From: Cedecea neteri
GTDB taxonomy: Bacteria > Pseudomonadota > Gammaproteobacteria > Enterobacterales > Enterobacteriaceae
Length of the DNA: 64,000 nucleotides
Assembly: GCF_000758325.1 (NCBI RefSeq)
Contig: NZ_CP009459.1
Coordinates: 744,001 to 808,000 of the forward strand
Direction of reading: 5' to 3'
Part shown: positions 49,844 through 60,001 of the stretch, one piece after another
Layout: each line of letters starts with the position of its first letter
Numbering within the stretch: position 1 is the stretch's first letter
The notes under the pieces: generated by a model
What the model was told of the DNA's origin: nothing
Databases searched by the model: none
What the model saw: only the letters and a program-made list of their open reading frames with translations
Translations under genes and position numbers: made by a program

Positions 49844-51826
49844 TCATGACTTGTGGAACACGCAAACTCCGTGCGCGGGACCATGCCATACAACCATCAC
49901 GACCGGGTTGTCCTCTCCGGCAAACGGAGGAACGGCGTGCCATTCCCCCTCAGGTAGAACGATGTCCGCAACTTCTTCGGTCGCGTTAATTGCGATAAGC
50001 CAGCGGTCGGACAGCTGGATTTGCAGGCGGTGTACGCCGTTTTGCCATTCATCGACGTTCAGGGGCTGCGCGTCTTTATTCAACCAGCGGACGTTACCAT
50101 CACCCTCTTCCCACCAGCGGTTGGCGGTCAGCGCCGGGATAGTCTGTCGAAGCTGGAGGAGCGCCGCCGTAAAGGCTGTTAACCCGTCGTTACCCTGCTC
50201 CCAGTCAAGCCAGGTCAGCACGTTGTCCTGGCAGTAGGCGTTGTTGTTTCCGTGCTGGCTGTGGCCGTGTTCATCCCCGGCCAGCAGCATCGGTGTGCCC
50301 TGCGAGAGCAGCAGCGTGGTGAGCAGCGCATGCACGCTGTCGCGCCGCCGTTCCTTGATAATCAGGCTGGCTTCAAGCCCTTCAAACCCATAGTTGTTGC
50401 TAAAATTGCTGTTGGTGCCGTCTCGGTTATCTTCGCCGTTGGCTTCGTTATGCTTCTGGTTAAAACTTACGCAATCCCGCAGCGTAAAACCATCATGAGC
50501 GGTGATTAAATTAATGCTGGTGGAAGGCAGCCTTTCGCCGTGGCGATAAACGTCGCTCGAGCCGGCAAAGCGGCAGGCGAAGCCGCCCAAAGAGAGATCC
50601 TGCTGGAGCCAGAAGCGGCGCATCCCGTCCCTGAAATGATCGTTCCATTCGGCAAACAGCGGAGGGAAATTACCGACCTGATAACCGCCCTGGCCGATAT
50701 CCCAGGGCTCCGCAATCAGCTTCACCTGCGACAGGTGAGGATCGTTTTTGATCGCCTCAAACAGCGGGGCGTCCTGCCGAAATTCGGGCGTGCGCCCCAT
50801 CACCGAAGCCAGATCGAACCGGAAACCGTCCACGTGAAAACTGTCTACCCAGTAGCGCAGGCAGTCGATCATCTGGGCAACCACGCCCGGTGTGCTGAGA
50901 TTCAGGGTATTCCCGCAGCCGGTCCAGTTCTGGTAATCGCCGTTGTCCATTAACCAATAATAGCTACGGTTGTCGATTCCGCTCAGCGACAGGGTTGGGC
51001 CGTCCTTGTCCAACTCCGCGCTGTGGTTCAGCACAATGTCGAGGATCACTTCTATCCCGGCCTGATGCAGCGCTTTGATGGCACCTCGCAGTTCATTCGC
51101 GGCGTTGTGAGGATTTTGATCTCTCGCGTAGTAGCTTTCAACGGCATAGAAAGCGCGAGGGTTGTAGCCCCAATAGTTACTCAGCCCAAGCTGCGAAATG
51201 CGAGGTTCGGTAACAAAATGCGCCACGGGCAGCAGCTCAAGCGCCGTGATGCCCAGGCGCTTGAAGTAGTCGATCATCACCGGATGGCCCAGCGCCGCAT
51301 ATGTCCCACGCAGATCTTCCGGGATGCCGGGGTGGAGCAGCGTCAGCCCGCGAACGTGGGCTTCATAGATAACCGTGTTGCCCCACGGCGTTCGGAGCGG
51401 CCGGTCGTCTTCCCAGTCAAATCTCTCTCTGACCACCACGCACTTCGCCATGTGCGGGGCACTGTCTTCGAGGTTGGGTTCATCGTAGCCGCAGTGAAAA
51501 TGCGGGTGATCTTCTGCCCCGCCCACGACCACGCGAGCGCAGGGATCGAGCAGCAGCTTCGCCGGATTGAAGCGGTGGCCCTGCTCAGGCGCCCAGGGGC
51601 CATGAACCCGGTAGCCGTACAGCTGCCCCGGCTTGCCATCCGGCAAATAGCCGTGCCAGATATCTCCGGAGCGCGAAGGCATGTCGTAGCGGCGCTCGTG
51701 TCCGTGCTCGTCGAACAGGCACAGCTCGACCTTTTCCGCATGCACGGAATAGAGCGTGAAGTTAACGCCTTTGCCGTCGAAATACGCCCCAAAAGGAGCC
51801 GGGCTGCCTTGAGTAAGCTGCGTCAT
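49844..51826 (-). CDS. glgX: Glycogen debranching enzyme GlgX
   Basis: GH13 isoamylase-type enzyme that removes 4-glucosyl branches left by GlgP. It has 660 residues from the ATG at 51824-51826, which overlaps the glgB stop (ATGA). An N-terminal CBM48 domain ([20 protein letters not shown]) precedes the catalytic barrel, which has [13 protein letters not shown] (nucleophile Asp), [19 protein letters not shown] (acid/base Glu) and [13 protein letters not shown] (transition-state Asp). It is second in glgBXCAP. Confidence 0.96.
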   Translation of the reverse strand: MTQLTQGSPAPFGAYFDGKGVNFTLYSVHAEKVELCLFDEHGHERRYDMPSRSGDIWHGYLPDGKPGQLYGYRVHGPWAPEQGHRFNPAKLLLDPCARVVVGGAEDHPHFHCGYDEPNLEDSAPHMAKCVVVRERFDWEDDRPLRTPWGNTVIYEAHVRGLTLLHPGIPEDLRGTYAALGHPVMIDYFKRLGITALELLPVAHFVTEPRISQLGLSNYWGYNPRAFYAVESYYARDQNPHNAANELRGAIKALHQAGIEVILDIVLNHSAELDKDGPTLSLSGIDNRSYYWLMDNGDYQNWTGCGNTLNLSTPGVVAQMIDCLRYWVDSFHVDGFRFDLASVMGRTPEFRQDAPLFEAIKNDPHLSQVKLIAEPWDIGQGGYQVGNFPPLFAEWNDHFRDGMRRFWLQQDLSLGGFACRFAGSSDVYRHGERLPSTSINLITAHDGFTLRDCVSFNQKHNEANGEDNRDGTNSNFSNNYGFEGLEASLIIKERRRDSVHALLTTLLLSQGTPMLLAGDEHGHSQHGNNNAYCQDNVLTWLDWEQGNDGLTAFTAALLQLRQTIPALTANRWWEEGDGNVRWLNKDAQPLNVDEWQNGVHRLQIQLSDRWLIAINATEEVADIVLPEGEWHAVPPFAGEDNPVVMVVWHGPAHGVCVFHKS

Positions 51827-54012
51827 GCGTCCCCCTCGCGGATCAACCAGAGCGTGGACAGCGGCGGCAGCGTAATACACAGCGAATGGTCGCGCCCGTG
51901 GCTCGGCACCGCCTCGCTACGCACCGTGCCGCTGTTACCGGCGTTGCTGCCGTGATAGTGCATGGAGTCGGTATTCAGCTCTTCACGCCAGCACCCAGGC
52001 TGGTTGATGCCGAAGCGATAGTGGTAGCGCGGCACCGGCGTAAAGTTACTGGCGACAATCACCTCATTGCCCTCGGCATCACGCCGCACGAAAATAAAGA
52101 CCGAATTGGCCTTATCTTCCACCACCAGCCATTCAAAGCCGTAGCCGTCGAAATCCAGCTGATGCAAGGCCGCGTGACGCCGATAGGTATGATTCAGGTC
52201 GCGCACGAGGCGCTGCACGCCGTGGTGCCAGTTGTCACCGCCCTGCAGCAGGTGCCAGTCCAGGCTGCTGTCGTGGTTCCACTCTCGCCCCTGGGCAAAT
52301 TCGTTGCCCATAAACAACAGCTTTTTGCCCGGAAATGCCCACATCCAGCCGTAGTAAGCGCGAAGATTGGCGAACTTCTGCCAGGCATCCCCCGGCATAC
52401 GATCGAGAATCGATTTTTTGCCGTGCACGACTTCATCGTGGGACAGCGGCAGCACAAAGTTTTCGGTGCCGTTGTACAGCATGCCGAAGGTCATTTTGTC
52501 GTGGTGGTACTGGCGGTAAACCGGGTCGAGCTTCATGTAATCGAGCGTGTCGTGCATCCAGCCGAGATTCCACTTAAACCAGAACCCTAGCCCGCCCATA
52601 CTCGGTGGACGAGAGACACCGGCAAAATCAGTGGACTCTTCCGCCATCGTCACCGCGCCCGGCGTTTGCTCGCCGATGATGCGGTTGGTGCTACGCAGAA
52701 ACTCAATCGCTTCCAGGTTCTCACGCCCGCCGTACTCATTCGGCACCCACTGGCCGCTTTCCCGGCTATAGTCACGATAAATCATCGACGCTACGGCATC
52801 CACACGCAGGCCATCAATGCCAAACCGCTCAATCCAGTAGAGCGCGTTGCCCACCAGATAGTTGCTGACTTCCCGGCGGCCATAGTTGTAAATCAGCGTG
52901 TTCCAGTCCTGGTGGTAGCCTTCTTGCGGATTGCCGTGCTCATACAGCGCGGTGCCGTCGAACTTCGCCAGCCCGGCGTCATCCGTCGGAAAGTGGCCCG
53001 GTACCCAGTCCAGCAAAACGTTCAGCCCGGCTTCGTGGGCGGTTCTGATCAGGTAAAGAAAATCATCGCGGGTGCCGAAACGGCGCGTCGGCGCGTAAAG
53101 CCCCTGCGGCTGATATCCCCAGCTGCCGTCAAATGGATGCTCGTTAACCGGCAGCAGCTCAAGATGGGTAAAGCCCATCTCTTTGACGTAGGGAATGAGC
53201 TGATCCGCCAGTTCGCGGTAGCTGAGCCAGAAATTATTGTCGGTGTGGCGACGCCATGAGCCGAGGTGCACCTCATAGATGGAGATGGGCTGGTCAAAGC
53301 CGTTCGCTTTTTGCCGCTCGGGGCTGAGCGTAGTTTTCTCCGGCAGGCCGCAAATCAGCGAGGCCGTTTCCGGGCGCATTTGCGCTTCAAAAGCATACGG
53401 GTCGGCTTTAATACGCAGCCGCCCTTCGGCATCCAGCAGTTCAAATTTATAAAGCTGGCCGTTATGCGCCCCGGGGATAAACAGCTCCCAAATGCCGCTT
53501 TCGCGCCGCAGCCGCATCGGATGGCGGCGGCCATCCCAATAGTTAAACTGCCCTACCACGGAGACGCGACGGGCGTTAGGAGCCCACAGCGAGAAACGCG
53601 TTCCGGTCACGCCATCCATTGTGTCGGCGTGCGCGCCCAGCGTTTCGTAAGGGCGTAAATGCGTGCCTTCTGAGAGCAGCCAGCTATCCAGCTCCTGAAT
53701 CAAAGGGCCAAAACGGTAGGGATCGTCGATCAGGTTTTCCTGGCCGTGCCAGACAACCGCAAGCTGGTAGCGAAAAGCGTTTTTACGGCGAGGAATCAGC
53801 CCGCAGAAGAAGCCGCGGGAATCGAGGCTGTCGAGCTGGGCGACTTTACGCCCGGTCTTAGGCTCTATCACCCACACTTCGGTGGCGTCAGGCAACAGCG
53901 CCCGAACTTCAAGCCCGGCGTCGGTTTGGTGCATCCCCAGCAGGGAAAACGGATCGGCAAAATGACCCGCAATTAGCGCATTAATCACGTCTCTTTCCGG
54001 CAGAACAGACAT
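51823..54012 (-). CDS. glgB: 1,4-alpha-glucan branching enzyme
   Basis: GH13 enzyme that introduces alpha-1,6 branches in glycogen. It has 729 residues (E. coli 728). The N1 and CBM48 domains lie in the first 220 residues ([27 protein letters not shown]). The catalytic barrel has [15 protein letters not shown] (nucleophile Asp near 405), MAEESTDF (Glu near 458) and [12 protein letters not shown]. It is the first gene of glgBXCAP; the 260-bp upstream region should hold the main operon promoter. Confidence 0.97.
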   Translation of the reverse strand: MSVLPERDVINALIAGHFADPFSLLGMHQTDAGLEVRALLPDATEVWVIEPKTGRKVAQLDSLDSRGFFCGLIPRRKNAFRYQLAVVWHGQENLIDDPYRFGPLIQELDSWLLSEGTHLRPYETLGAHADTMDGVTGTRFSLWAPNARRVSVVGQFNYWDGRRHPMRLRRESGIWELFIPGAHNGQLYKFELLDAEGRLRIKADPYAFEAQMRPETASLICGLPEKTTLSPERQKANGFDQPISIYEVHLGSWRRHTDNNFWLSYRELADQLIPYVKEMGFTHLELLPVNEHPFDGSWGYQPQGLYAPTRRFGTRDDFLYLIRTAHEAGLNVLLDWVPGHFPTDDAGLAKFDGTALYEHGNPQEGYHQDWNTLIYNYGRREVSNYLVGNALYWIERFGIDGLRVDAVASMIYRDYSRESGQWVPNEYGGRENLEAIEFLRSTNRIIGEQTPGAVTMAEESTDFAGVSRPPSMGGLGFWFKWNLGWMHDTLDYMKLDPVYRQYHHDKMTFGMLYNGTENFVLPLSHDEVVHGKKSILDRMPGDAWQKFANLRAYYGWMWAFPGKKLLFMGNEFAQGREWNHDSSLDWHLLQGGDNWHHGVQRLVRDLNHTYRRHAALHQLDFDGYGFEWLVVEDKANSVFIFVRRDAEGNEVIVASNFTPVPRYHYRFGINQPGCWREELNTDSMHYHGSNAGNSGTVRSEAVPSHGRDHSLCITLPPLSTLWLIREGDA

Positions 54013-54228
54013 GGCATTTTCCTTTTTTATGTGTCACCGATGACCCGCCCTACGCCTGCGTGCGGGTACGACACTTATCATTGACCTGACGAACGGCGTT
54101 TAACTCCTGTAAGCCGGTTCGCCCAATACTCGCCAAAACGCTTGCGCGTGCTGACTTAAGCATAGCCAACGCTTTATTAACTCCTCGTGAAATTAATTAA
54201 TGACTTTCGTTGTACCTTAAATGACAGG

Positions 54229-54256
54229 CAAAAAAAGAGGGGCCACAAAGCCCCTC
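54229..54256 (-). terminator. asd terminator
   Basis: A 7-bp stem (54237-54243 with 54250-54256) has a CACAAA loop and, on the minus strand, a following run of six or more T residues. It separates asd from the glg operon on the same strand. Confidence 0.85.
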
Positions 54257-54272
54257 AGGTAAATAAGTGTAA

Positions 54273-55379
54273 TTATGCGAGTGACCGCAGCATTCTGCGC
54301 AGCGGTTCGGCGGCGCCCCACAGCAGCTGGTCGCCGACGGTGAAGGCGGAGAGATACTCCGGCCCCATGTTCAGCTTGCGCAGACGGCCAACCGGCGTCG
54401 ACAGCGTGCCGGTTACCGCGGCAGGCGTCAGTTCACGCATGGTGATATCACGGTCGTTTGGCACCACTTTCGCCCACGGGTTGTGCGCGGCCAGCAGCTC
54501 TTCCACGGTAGGAATAGACACGTCTTTCTTCAGCTTAATAGTGAACGCCTGGCTGTGGCAGCGCAGCGCGCCTACGCGCACGCACAGGCCATCAACAGGA
54601 ATAACGGACGAGGTCGCAAGAATTTTGTTAGTTTCCGCCTGGCCCTTCCATTCTTCACGGCTCTGACCGTTGTCGAGCTGCTTGTCGATCCACGGGATCA
54701 GGCTCCCGGCGAGCGGCACGCCGAAGTTATCCACCGGCAGTTTGCCGCTGCGGCCAAGTTCGGTGACCTTACGTTCGATATCAAGAATAGCGGAAGCTGG
54801 ATTTGCCAGTTCGGTAGAAACTTCGCCGTACAGCTGGCCCATCTGGTTCAGCAGCTCGCGCATATGGCGCGCGCCACCGCCGGATGCCGCCTGATAAGTC
54901 GCCACGGAAACCCAGTCAACCAGGTCGTTGGCAAACAGGCCGCCGAGGGACATCAGCATCAGGCTAACGGTGCAGTTACCGCCGACAAAGGTTTTCACGC
55001 CGTTGTTCAGGCCTTCCTGAATAACGTGCTGGTTTACCGGGTCGAGGATGATAATCGCGTCATCTTTCATGCGTAGAGAAGAAGCTGCGTCGATCCAATA
55101 ACCTTGCCAGCCGCTTTCACGGAGCTTTGGATAGATTTCGTTGGTATAATCGCCGCCCTGGCAGGTCACGATGATATCCAGCGCCTTCAGCGCTTCCAGA
55201 TCAAATGCGTCCTGCAGTGTACCGCCGGTGGTGCCGGCAAACGTAGGGGCTGCCTGCCCAAGCTGGGAAGTGGAGAAGAAAACCGGACGAATGGCGTCAA
55301 AATCGCGCTCTTCCACCATGCGTTGCATGAGTACAGAGCCGACCATACCGCGCCAGCCAATAAAACCAACATTTTTCAT
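54273..55379 (-). CDS. asd: Aspartate-semialdehyde dehydrogenase
   Basis: NADP enzyme that makes aspartate 4-semialdehyde, the branch-point precursor of DAP, lysine, methionine and threonine. It has 368 residues. The NADP-binding [18 protein letters not shown] opens the protein, the catalytic Cys136 is in FVGGNCTVS, and the catalytic His lies in [12 protein letters not shown]. It is single, between glgB and divergent yhgN, as in E. coli. A small hairpin lies in the 5' leader (55419-55433). Confidence 0.97.
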   Translation of the reverse strand: MKNVGFIGWRGMVGSVLMQRMVEERDFDAIRPVFFSTSQLGQAAPTFAGTTGGTLQDAFDLEALKALDIIVTCQGGDYTNEIYPKLRESGWQGYWIDAASSLRMKDDAIIILDPVNQHVIQEGLNNGVKTFVGGNCTVSLMLMSLGGLFANDLVDWVSVATYQAASGGGARHMRELLNQMGQLYGEVSTELANPASAILDIERKVTELGRSGKLPVDNFGVPLAGSLIPWIDKQLDNGQSREEWKGQAETNKILATSSVIPVDGLCVRVGALRCHSQAFTIKLKKDVSIPTVEELLAAHNPWAKVVPNDRDITMRELTPAAVTGTLSTPVGRLRKLNMGPEYLSAFTVGDQLLWGAAEPLRRMLRSLA

Positions 55380-55553
55380 AGCGACTTAATCCTGCAGAGA
55401 TGATTGCGTGTGTAAGCGCTGGCCGTGGGCCAGAACATCACTCCACCTTACAAAATGCAGCCAAAGTCGCAAGTGAAATTAATCAATGATATCCACCGTG
55501 TCAGAAACAAAGCTTATTACCAGAAACAACTTGCCAGATTTTGGGGAAAACAG

Positions 55554-56147
55554 ATGACTGAAATCATATCCGCCGCGGTACTCCTGATCCTGATTATGGA
55601 CCCGCTGGGTAACCTGCCGATCTTTATGTCGGTTCTAAAACACACGGAGCCAAAGCGTCGCCGGGCCATTATGATCCGCGAACTGCTTATTGCTCTGCTG
55701 CTGATGCTTATCTTCCTGTTTGCCGGGGAAAAAATTCTTGGTTTCCTGAATTTACGCGCTGAAACCGTGTCGATTTCAGGCGGCATCATTCTGTTCCTGA
55801 TTGCCATTAAGATGATTTTCCCAGGCCAGGAAGGCAGTTCGTCCGGCCTGCCTGCGGGTGAAGAACCGTTTATCGTGCCGCTGGCGATTCCGCTGGTTGC
55901 CGGGCCTTCTCTGCTGGCGACGCTGATGCTGCTTTCGCACCAGTATCCAAATCAGATGGGGCATTTAGTCGCCGCACTAATGCTGGCCTGGGGCGGTACC
56001 GTGGCGATTCTGCTGCAATCTTCGCTGTTCCTGCGTCTGTTAGGTGAGAAAGGGGTTAACGCCCTGGAGCGCCTGATGGGGCTGGTGCTGGTGATGATTT
56101 CCACCCAGATGTTCCTGGATGGAATTCGCGCCTGGATGCGGGGGTAA
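55554..56147 (+). CDS. yhgN: MarC-family inner-membrane protein YhgN
   Basis: Six-helix membrane protein of the MarC/UPF0056 family. It has 197 residues from the ATG at 55554, equal to E. coli; a longer upstream frame lacks homology. MDPLGNLPIFMSVLKH, ISGGIILFLIAIKMIFP and the PFIVPLAIPLVAGPSLLATLMLL repeat motif are family hallmarks. Transport or drug-resistance roles have been proposed for the family without firm evidence. It is divergent from asd. Confidence 0.93.
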   Translation: MTEIISAAVLLILIMDPLGNLPIFMSVLKHTEPKRRRAIMIRELLIALLLMLIFLFAGEKILGFLNLRAETVSISGGIILFLIAIKMIFPGQEGSSSGLPAGEEPFIVPLAIPLVAGPSLLATLMLLSHQYPNQMGHLVAALMLAWGGTVAILLQSSLFLRLLGEKGVNALERLMGLVLVMISTQMFLDGIRAWMRG

Positions 56148-56149
56148 GA

Positions 56150-56314
56150 CAAACCCTCTCCCTAACCCTCTTCCTAAAAGGGAGAGGGGACGAATCGAGT
56201 CCTGCTCCTAACCTCTTACATTTCCCCAGCCTCGAGGAATGAGGAGCGATTGAGTTCTGCCCAGGTCTCTTATTTCCCCCTCGCCCCTCCGGGGAGAGGG
56301 TCGGGGTGAGGGGC
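56150..56314. repeat. Palindromic junction repeat, copy D (yhgN/lipoprotein), long variant
   Basis: About 165 bp. The left hairpin (56166-56188) has one mismatch, and the right hairpin (56277-56300) is followed by TCGGGGTGAGGGG. The two hairpins are separated by about 88 bp rather than the usual 30-35. The left end is degenerate (CCCTCTCCCTAACCCTCTT), so this copy may be a composite of two elements. Confidence 0.78.
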
Positions 56315-56339
56315 AATCCCGGAAATTGGCATATTCCCC

Positions 56340-56774
56340 TCACGAACACATATACCGATACGGCCCCGGCTCGCATGCCCGCAGCAAGAGGTGAAGGTTT
56401 TCCTGCTTCAGAGTATACATGCCGCCAAAGAAGGGATCGACAATCAGCCACCCCGGCACGCCGAAGAAGATGATATTGCCGAAGAGATACCAATGACTTA
56501 AGCGGGTTTCCAGCGGCAGCGACGTTGAGTAATACCCTTCATGCTTGAGCGTCAACGTGTAGTTTTTCTTTCCGAAGTAGCTGCCGTCCGTCTTTTTAAG
56601 CGTCACGGACTCCGGCGTAACACCCTGTGCGGCGACACCGCCATTGTCATCAAAAATCGTAAAGGCGGCGCGCTTTGGCGTACTGTCGATATACACCGTG
56701 GCATCGTTGTTACCCACCAGCGTCGCGCAGCCGGTTAGTAACGGCAATAGCAGTAAGAAGAGGAACGTTTTCAT
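56340..56774 (-). CDS. Small predicted lipoprotein, function unknown
   Basis: It has 144 residues. A signal peptide with a lipobox (MKTFLFLLLLPLLTGC, lipidated Cys16) leads into a short beta-rich domain of the PEGA type (ATVYIDSTPKRAAFTIFDDNGGVAAQGVTPESVTLKK...YTLTLKHEGYYSTSLPLETRLS). A hydrophobic stretch (WYLFGNIIFFGVPGWLIVDPFFGGMYTL) comes last. The residue after Cys is Ala, not Asp, which favours outer-membrane sorting. E. coli K-12 has no gene between yhgN and gntU. I do not recognise a named family member. It is probably its own transcription unit. Confidence 0.82.
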   Translation of the reverse strand: MKTFLFLLLLPLLTGCATLVGNNDATVYIDSTPKRAAFTIFDDNGGVAAQGVTPESVTLKKTDGSYFGKKNYTLTLKHEGYYSTSLPLETRLSHWYLFGNIIFFGVPGWLIVDPFFGGMYTLKQENLHLLLRACEPGPYRYMCS

Positions 56775-56840
56775 GCAGACACTCCCTGTTTAATAGGGAG
56801 TCATAGCGTCACGGGAAGAGAGAAGCTTAACCCGGAAAGC

Positions 56841-56868
56841 AAAACACCCGGCCATTGCCGGGTGTTTT
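56841..56868 (-). terminator. gntU terminator
   Basis: A 12-bp perfect stem (56841-56852 with 56857-56868) has a CATT loop. It lies between the gntU stop and the lipoprotein start and ends the gntKU transcript. Confidence 0.88.
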
Positions 56869-56890
56869 AAGCGGGAGGTAAGACGAGAGA

Positions 56891-58231
56891 TTAAGACAGC
56901 AGGCTGAATGCAATCATCCCGACAATCGCCCCGGTGGTGCCGAGGATGGTTTCCATCATCGTCCAGGTCTTCAGCGTCTGCGCTTCGGTTGCGCCGGTAA
57001 ACTTACCGAACAGCCAGAAGCCCGCGTCGTTCACGTGGCTCACCACGATAGAGCCACCCGCGATACAAATCGACAAAGCCGCCATCTGAGCGCCGTTATA
57101 GTTCAGTTGCTCGATAACCGGCATCACCAGGCCAACCGCCGTCAGACAGGCCACGGTAGCGGAACCCTGAATGATACGTACCGCCGCCGCCAGCACGAAG
57201 CAGGTAATCGCGATAGGCAGGCCCATCCCGGTCAGCGCTTCGCCCAGTGCCGGACCCACGCCGGAGTCAACCAGCACCTGTTTGAACACGCCACCGGCAC
57301 CGATAACTAGCAGGATAATGCCCGCTGGCTGCAGCGCCTGGCCGCAAATCGCCATCACTTTTTCTTTATCCATGCCCTGACGATAAGCCAGGCCATAAAT
57401 AGCCACCAGGCAGGCGACCAGAATCGCGGTGAACGGGTGGCCAATGAATTCCAGCCATTCGTACAGCGAAGAACCCGGCGCGGTAAAGCGAGCGGCGATA
57501 GTTTTCAGGCCAACCAGCACCAGCGGCAGCAGGATCAGCGACAGGCTGAAACCGAAGGACGGCAGTTTACCTTCACCCAGATGCGGCTCGGAGATGTCTT
57601 CGGGAATTTCCAGCGAAACAAATTTGCTGATGAAGTTCCCGAACAGCGGCCCGGCGATAATCATGCCCGGGATCGCGGCGCACAGACCAATCAGAATCAT
57701 CCAGCCAAAGTCAGCGTGCATCTGGGAGGCCAGCAGCATCGGCGCAGGCCCCGGCAGCAAGAACGCCGCAGCGGCAGCGACGCCAGCAAACAAAGGAATC
57801 ACCAGCTTCACCAGGTTAGTCCCGGTGTGGCGCGCCATTGAAAACGCCACGCTAATCAGCAGCACGATAGCCACTTCAAAGAACAGCGGCAGCGCGCAAA
57901 TCAGGCCAGCCAGGCCAATCGCATAGTGCGCGCGGCTGTGGCCGAAGGATTTCAGCATTTTGACGGCAATCTGATCCACCGCGCCGGTTTCATGCAGGAT
58001 TTTACCGAACATGGCACCGAGGGCGACCACAATCGCCAGGAAGCCCAGCGTCCCGCCCATGCCTTTCTGCATGGTGTCGGCGATTTTGTCGAGCGGCATG
58101 CCGGAGAAAAGCCCGGCACCAATAGAAACCACCATCAAAGCCACGAAGGCGTGCATACGCGCCTTCATCACTAAAAACAGCAGGAGCAGCACGGAGCCGA
58201 CCGCGGTTAAAACAAGCGTTAATGTACTCAC
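56891..58231 (-). CDS. gntU: Low-affinity gluconate transporter
   Basis: Gluconate:H+ symporter family permease. It has 446 residues, the same length as E. coli GntU, and is very similar to it throughout, including ALPLFFEVAIVLLISVAFSMARHTG, LPGPAPMLLASQMHADFGW and IQGSATVACLTAVGLVMPV. About 12 to 14 membrane segments. The start overlaps the gntK stop (ATGA), so the two are coupled. It works with GntK: gluconate is taken up and phosphorylated for the Entner-Doudoroff or pentose phosphate routes. Confidence 0.96.
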   Translation of the reverse strand: MSTLTLVLTAVGSVLLLLFLVMKARMHAFVALMVVSIGAGLFSGMPLDKIADTMQKGMGGTLGFLAIVVALGAMFGKILHETGAVDQIAVKMLKSFGHSRAHYAIGLAGLICALPLFFEVAIVLLISVAFSMARHTGTNLVKLVIPLFAGVAAAAAFLLPGPAPMLLASQMHADFGWMILIGLCAAIPGMIIAGPLFGNFISKFVSLEIPEDISEPHLGEGKLPSFGFSLSLILLPLVLVGLKTIAARFTAPGSSLYEWLEFIGHPFTAILVACLVAIYGLAYRQGMDKEKVMAICGQALQPAGIILLVIGAGGVFKQVLVDSGVGPALGEALTGMGLPIAITCFVLAAAVRIIQGSATVACLTAVGLVMPVIEQLNYNGAQMAALSICIAGGSIVVSHVNDAGFWLFGKFTGATEAQTLKTWTMMETILGTTGAIVGMIAFSLLS

Positions 58232-58761
58232 TCTGCGCTGCCTTGGTTGATCAATGCGATGGTGCTGGCGACGACGCCGTCCAGCGGCTGGTCGATATCG
58301 ACGATCAGCACGTCTTTTTCATCCGCCTGCGGTTCTTGCAGGGTTTCGAATTGGGTTACCAGCATCTGGGTTTTAAAGAAGTGGCCTTTCCGCGCCTTCA
58401 GGCGGTTTTCGATCACTTCAAAATCGCCTTTCATATAGATGAAGGAGAGGTTCGGGTTACCGTCACGCAGCAGGTCGCGATAGTGCTTTTTCAGCGCCGA
58501 GCAGACGATCAGCGAAACCTTGTTGGTGCGCTGCATCGCAAACGCGGCGTCGTTCAACGCTTTCAGCCACGGGGTACGGTCGTCGTCGTTCAGCGGCTCG
58601 CCGGAGGCCATTTTCAGGATGTTGCTGCGGGGGTGCAGGAAGTCGCCGTCAAGAAACGCGGCGTTCAGCTGATGGGCAACTTCGCTGGCAACGGCGGATT
58701 TGCCGCTGCCGGAGACGCCCATCAGGACGTAAATGTGGTGGTCGTGGTTAGTAGTGCTCAT
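58228..58761 (-). CDS. gntK: Thermoresistant gluconokinase
   Basis: Phosphorylates D-gluconate to 6-phosphogluconate. It has 177 residues from the ATG at 58759-58761 (MSTTNHDHH), as in E. coli; an upstream start is rejected. The P-loop MGVSGSGKSA is at about 14-23, and FLDGDFLHPRSN and RKGHFFKTQMLVTQFETLQEP are family motifs. It is first in gntKU, with GntR operators upstream and gntR itself 150 bp away on the same strand. Confidence 0.96.
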   Translation of the reverse strand: MSTTNHDHHIYVLMGVSGSGKSAVASEVAHQLNAAFLDGDFLHPRSNILKMASGEPLNDDDRTPWLKALNDAAFAMQRTNKVSLIVCSALKKHYRDLLRDGNPNLSFIYMKGDFEVIENRLKARKGHFFKTQMLVTQFETLQEPQADEKDVLIVDIDQPLDGVVASTIALINQGSAE

Positions 58762-58800
58762 GATGGCTCCGACTCTGACACAAAGCAATGCGCCTGGTTT

Positions 58801-58827
58801 TGTTACGGGTAACTGTTACCGATAACA
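58801..58827. promoter_or_regulatory. GntR operator(s) of gntKU
   Basis: TGTTACCGATAACA (58814-58827) is a near-perfect palindrome of the GntR type. A second GTTAC-GGGTAAC motif abuts it at 58802-58813. The pair lies about 40-55 bp upstream of the gntK ATG, where it could block the promoter. Confidence 0.8.
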
Positions 58828-58911
58828 TTTTCCGGTCTGGCTGAGCAATAAGCAATAACCATTAGCTTGCAAAGTGTATAAGTGTGAGCTACATCAAATA
58901 AAAAATTTGGC

Positions 58912-59907
58912 CTAGATCGAGCCACCAGGCGACAACGTAAAGCCTAAATCCAGCATTTTCGGGGTAATGATTTCACCGCGAATACGCGCCAGCAAACGCT
59001 CTGCGCCGATACGCCCCATGCGCTCTCGCGGGGTCAGCACGCTCGCCAGACGCGGCTCCATCACCTGCCCGATATCGTGGCCGTGGAAACCGGCGATCGC
59101 CATATCTTCCGGGATACGCAGCCCCTGGCGCTGGCATTCAAAGGCCGCACCAATCGCTAAGTCATCGTTGGTACAGAAGATGCTGTCGAGCTGGGGATAT
59201 TCGCGTTTTGCCTGGCGCAGCAGTTCAATGCCGGTGGAATAAGACGACGAGTTTTCAATCATCACGCTGTACGGCGTCAGTCCGGCGTCGAGCATCGCCT
59301 GCTCGTAGCCTTTTTGCTTGATGAGGGTACGTTCGTCGAGGCGCGCACCGAGGTAGGCCACGTGCTTGTGGCCACGGGCAATAATGCTGGCCGTCATTTG
59401 ACGAGCCGCCTCGAAGTTATCAAAACCTACGGCGATATCCAGGCAAGGAGAAACGCTGTCCATCAACTCCACCACCGGTATTCCGGCAACTTCAATCATT
59501 TTCAGGGTTCTGGGCGTGTGGTTGCGTTCGGTCAGGATCAGGCCGTCGATATTCCAGGACAGCATGGATTCCAGACGTTCCTGCTCCAGCTCCGGCTTAT
59601 AGCCGTAGTGAGCCAGCATGGTCTGGTAACCGTGGGCATCAATGACGTTTTCAATGCCGCGCAGCACTTCGGCGAACACCTGGTTGGTCAGGGAAGGCAG
59701 CAGGACGCCAATGGCCCGGCTGGTTGAATTAGAAAGGATATCCGGCGCACGGTTGGGGATATAGCCCAGTTCATCTAGCGCGGCGGCAATTTTTACCTGC
59801 AGTGCGGCAGACACCTGATCCGGGTTGCGTAAGAAACGGCTGACCGTCATTTTGGTCACCCCAACGCGATCTGCAACATCCTGTAGTACCGGTCTTTTCT
59901 TTTTCAT
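58912..59907 (-). CDS. gntR: Gluconate repressor GntR (LacI family)
   Basis: LacI-type repressor relieved by gluconate. It has 331 residues. The HTH and hinge are PVLQDVADRVGVTKMTVSRFLRNPDQVSAALQVKI...GYIPNRA, followed by the periplasmic-binding-like effector domain (AIGVLLPSLTNQVFAEVLRGIE, SIFCTNDDLAIGAAFECQ). It lies upstream of gntKU and downstream of yhhW, the order seen in E. coli. This LacI-family GntR is unrelated to the GntR/FadR family. Confidence 0.95.
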   Translation of the reverse strand: MKKKRPVLQDVADRVGVTKMTVSRFLRNPDQVSAALQVKIAAALDELGYIPNRAPDILSNSTSRAIGVLLPSLTNQVFAEVLRGIENVIDAHGYQTMLAHYGYKPELEQERLESMLSWNIDGLILTERNHTPRTLKMIEVAGIPVVELMDSVSPCLDIAVGFDNFEAARQMTASIIARGHKHVAYLGARLDERTLIKQKGYEQAMLDAGLTPYSVMIENSSSYSTGIELLRQAKREYPQLDSIFCTNDDLAIGAAFECQRQGLRIPEDMAIAGFHGHDIGQVMEPRLASVLTPRERMGRIGAERLLARIRGEIITPKMLDLGFTLSPGGSI

Positions 59908-59954
59908 TGTCCTGAGCGACTTGTGAAGTTTCGACAGCCGAGTTTAGCACGGAC

Positions 59955-59988
59955 AAAAGAAAACCCGCCCCTTTTTCAGGGGCAGGTT
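59955..59988 (-). terminator. yhhW terminator
   Basis: A stem with ten pairs and one mismatch (59962-59972 with 59978-59988) has a TTTTC loop, followed on the minus strand by TTTCTTTTG. It ends the yhhW transcript before gntR. Confidence 0.78.
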
Positions 59989-60001
59989 GTGACGGGTAAC
60001 G

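Noticed and set aside
49830-49943. 38-codon N-terminal extension of glgC
   Set aside because: It reads back into glgX in another frame; the ATG at 49827-49829 has an ideal ribosome site and matches E. coli GlgC.
55419-55433. Hairpin in the asd leader as a lysine riboswitch
   Set aside because: The leader is far too short and the 6-bp hairpin has none of the conserved lysine riboswitch core.
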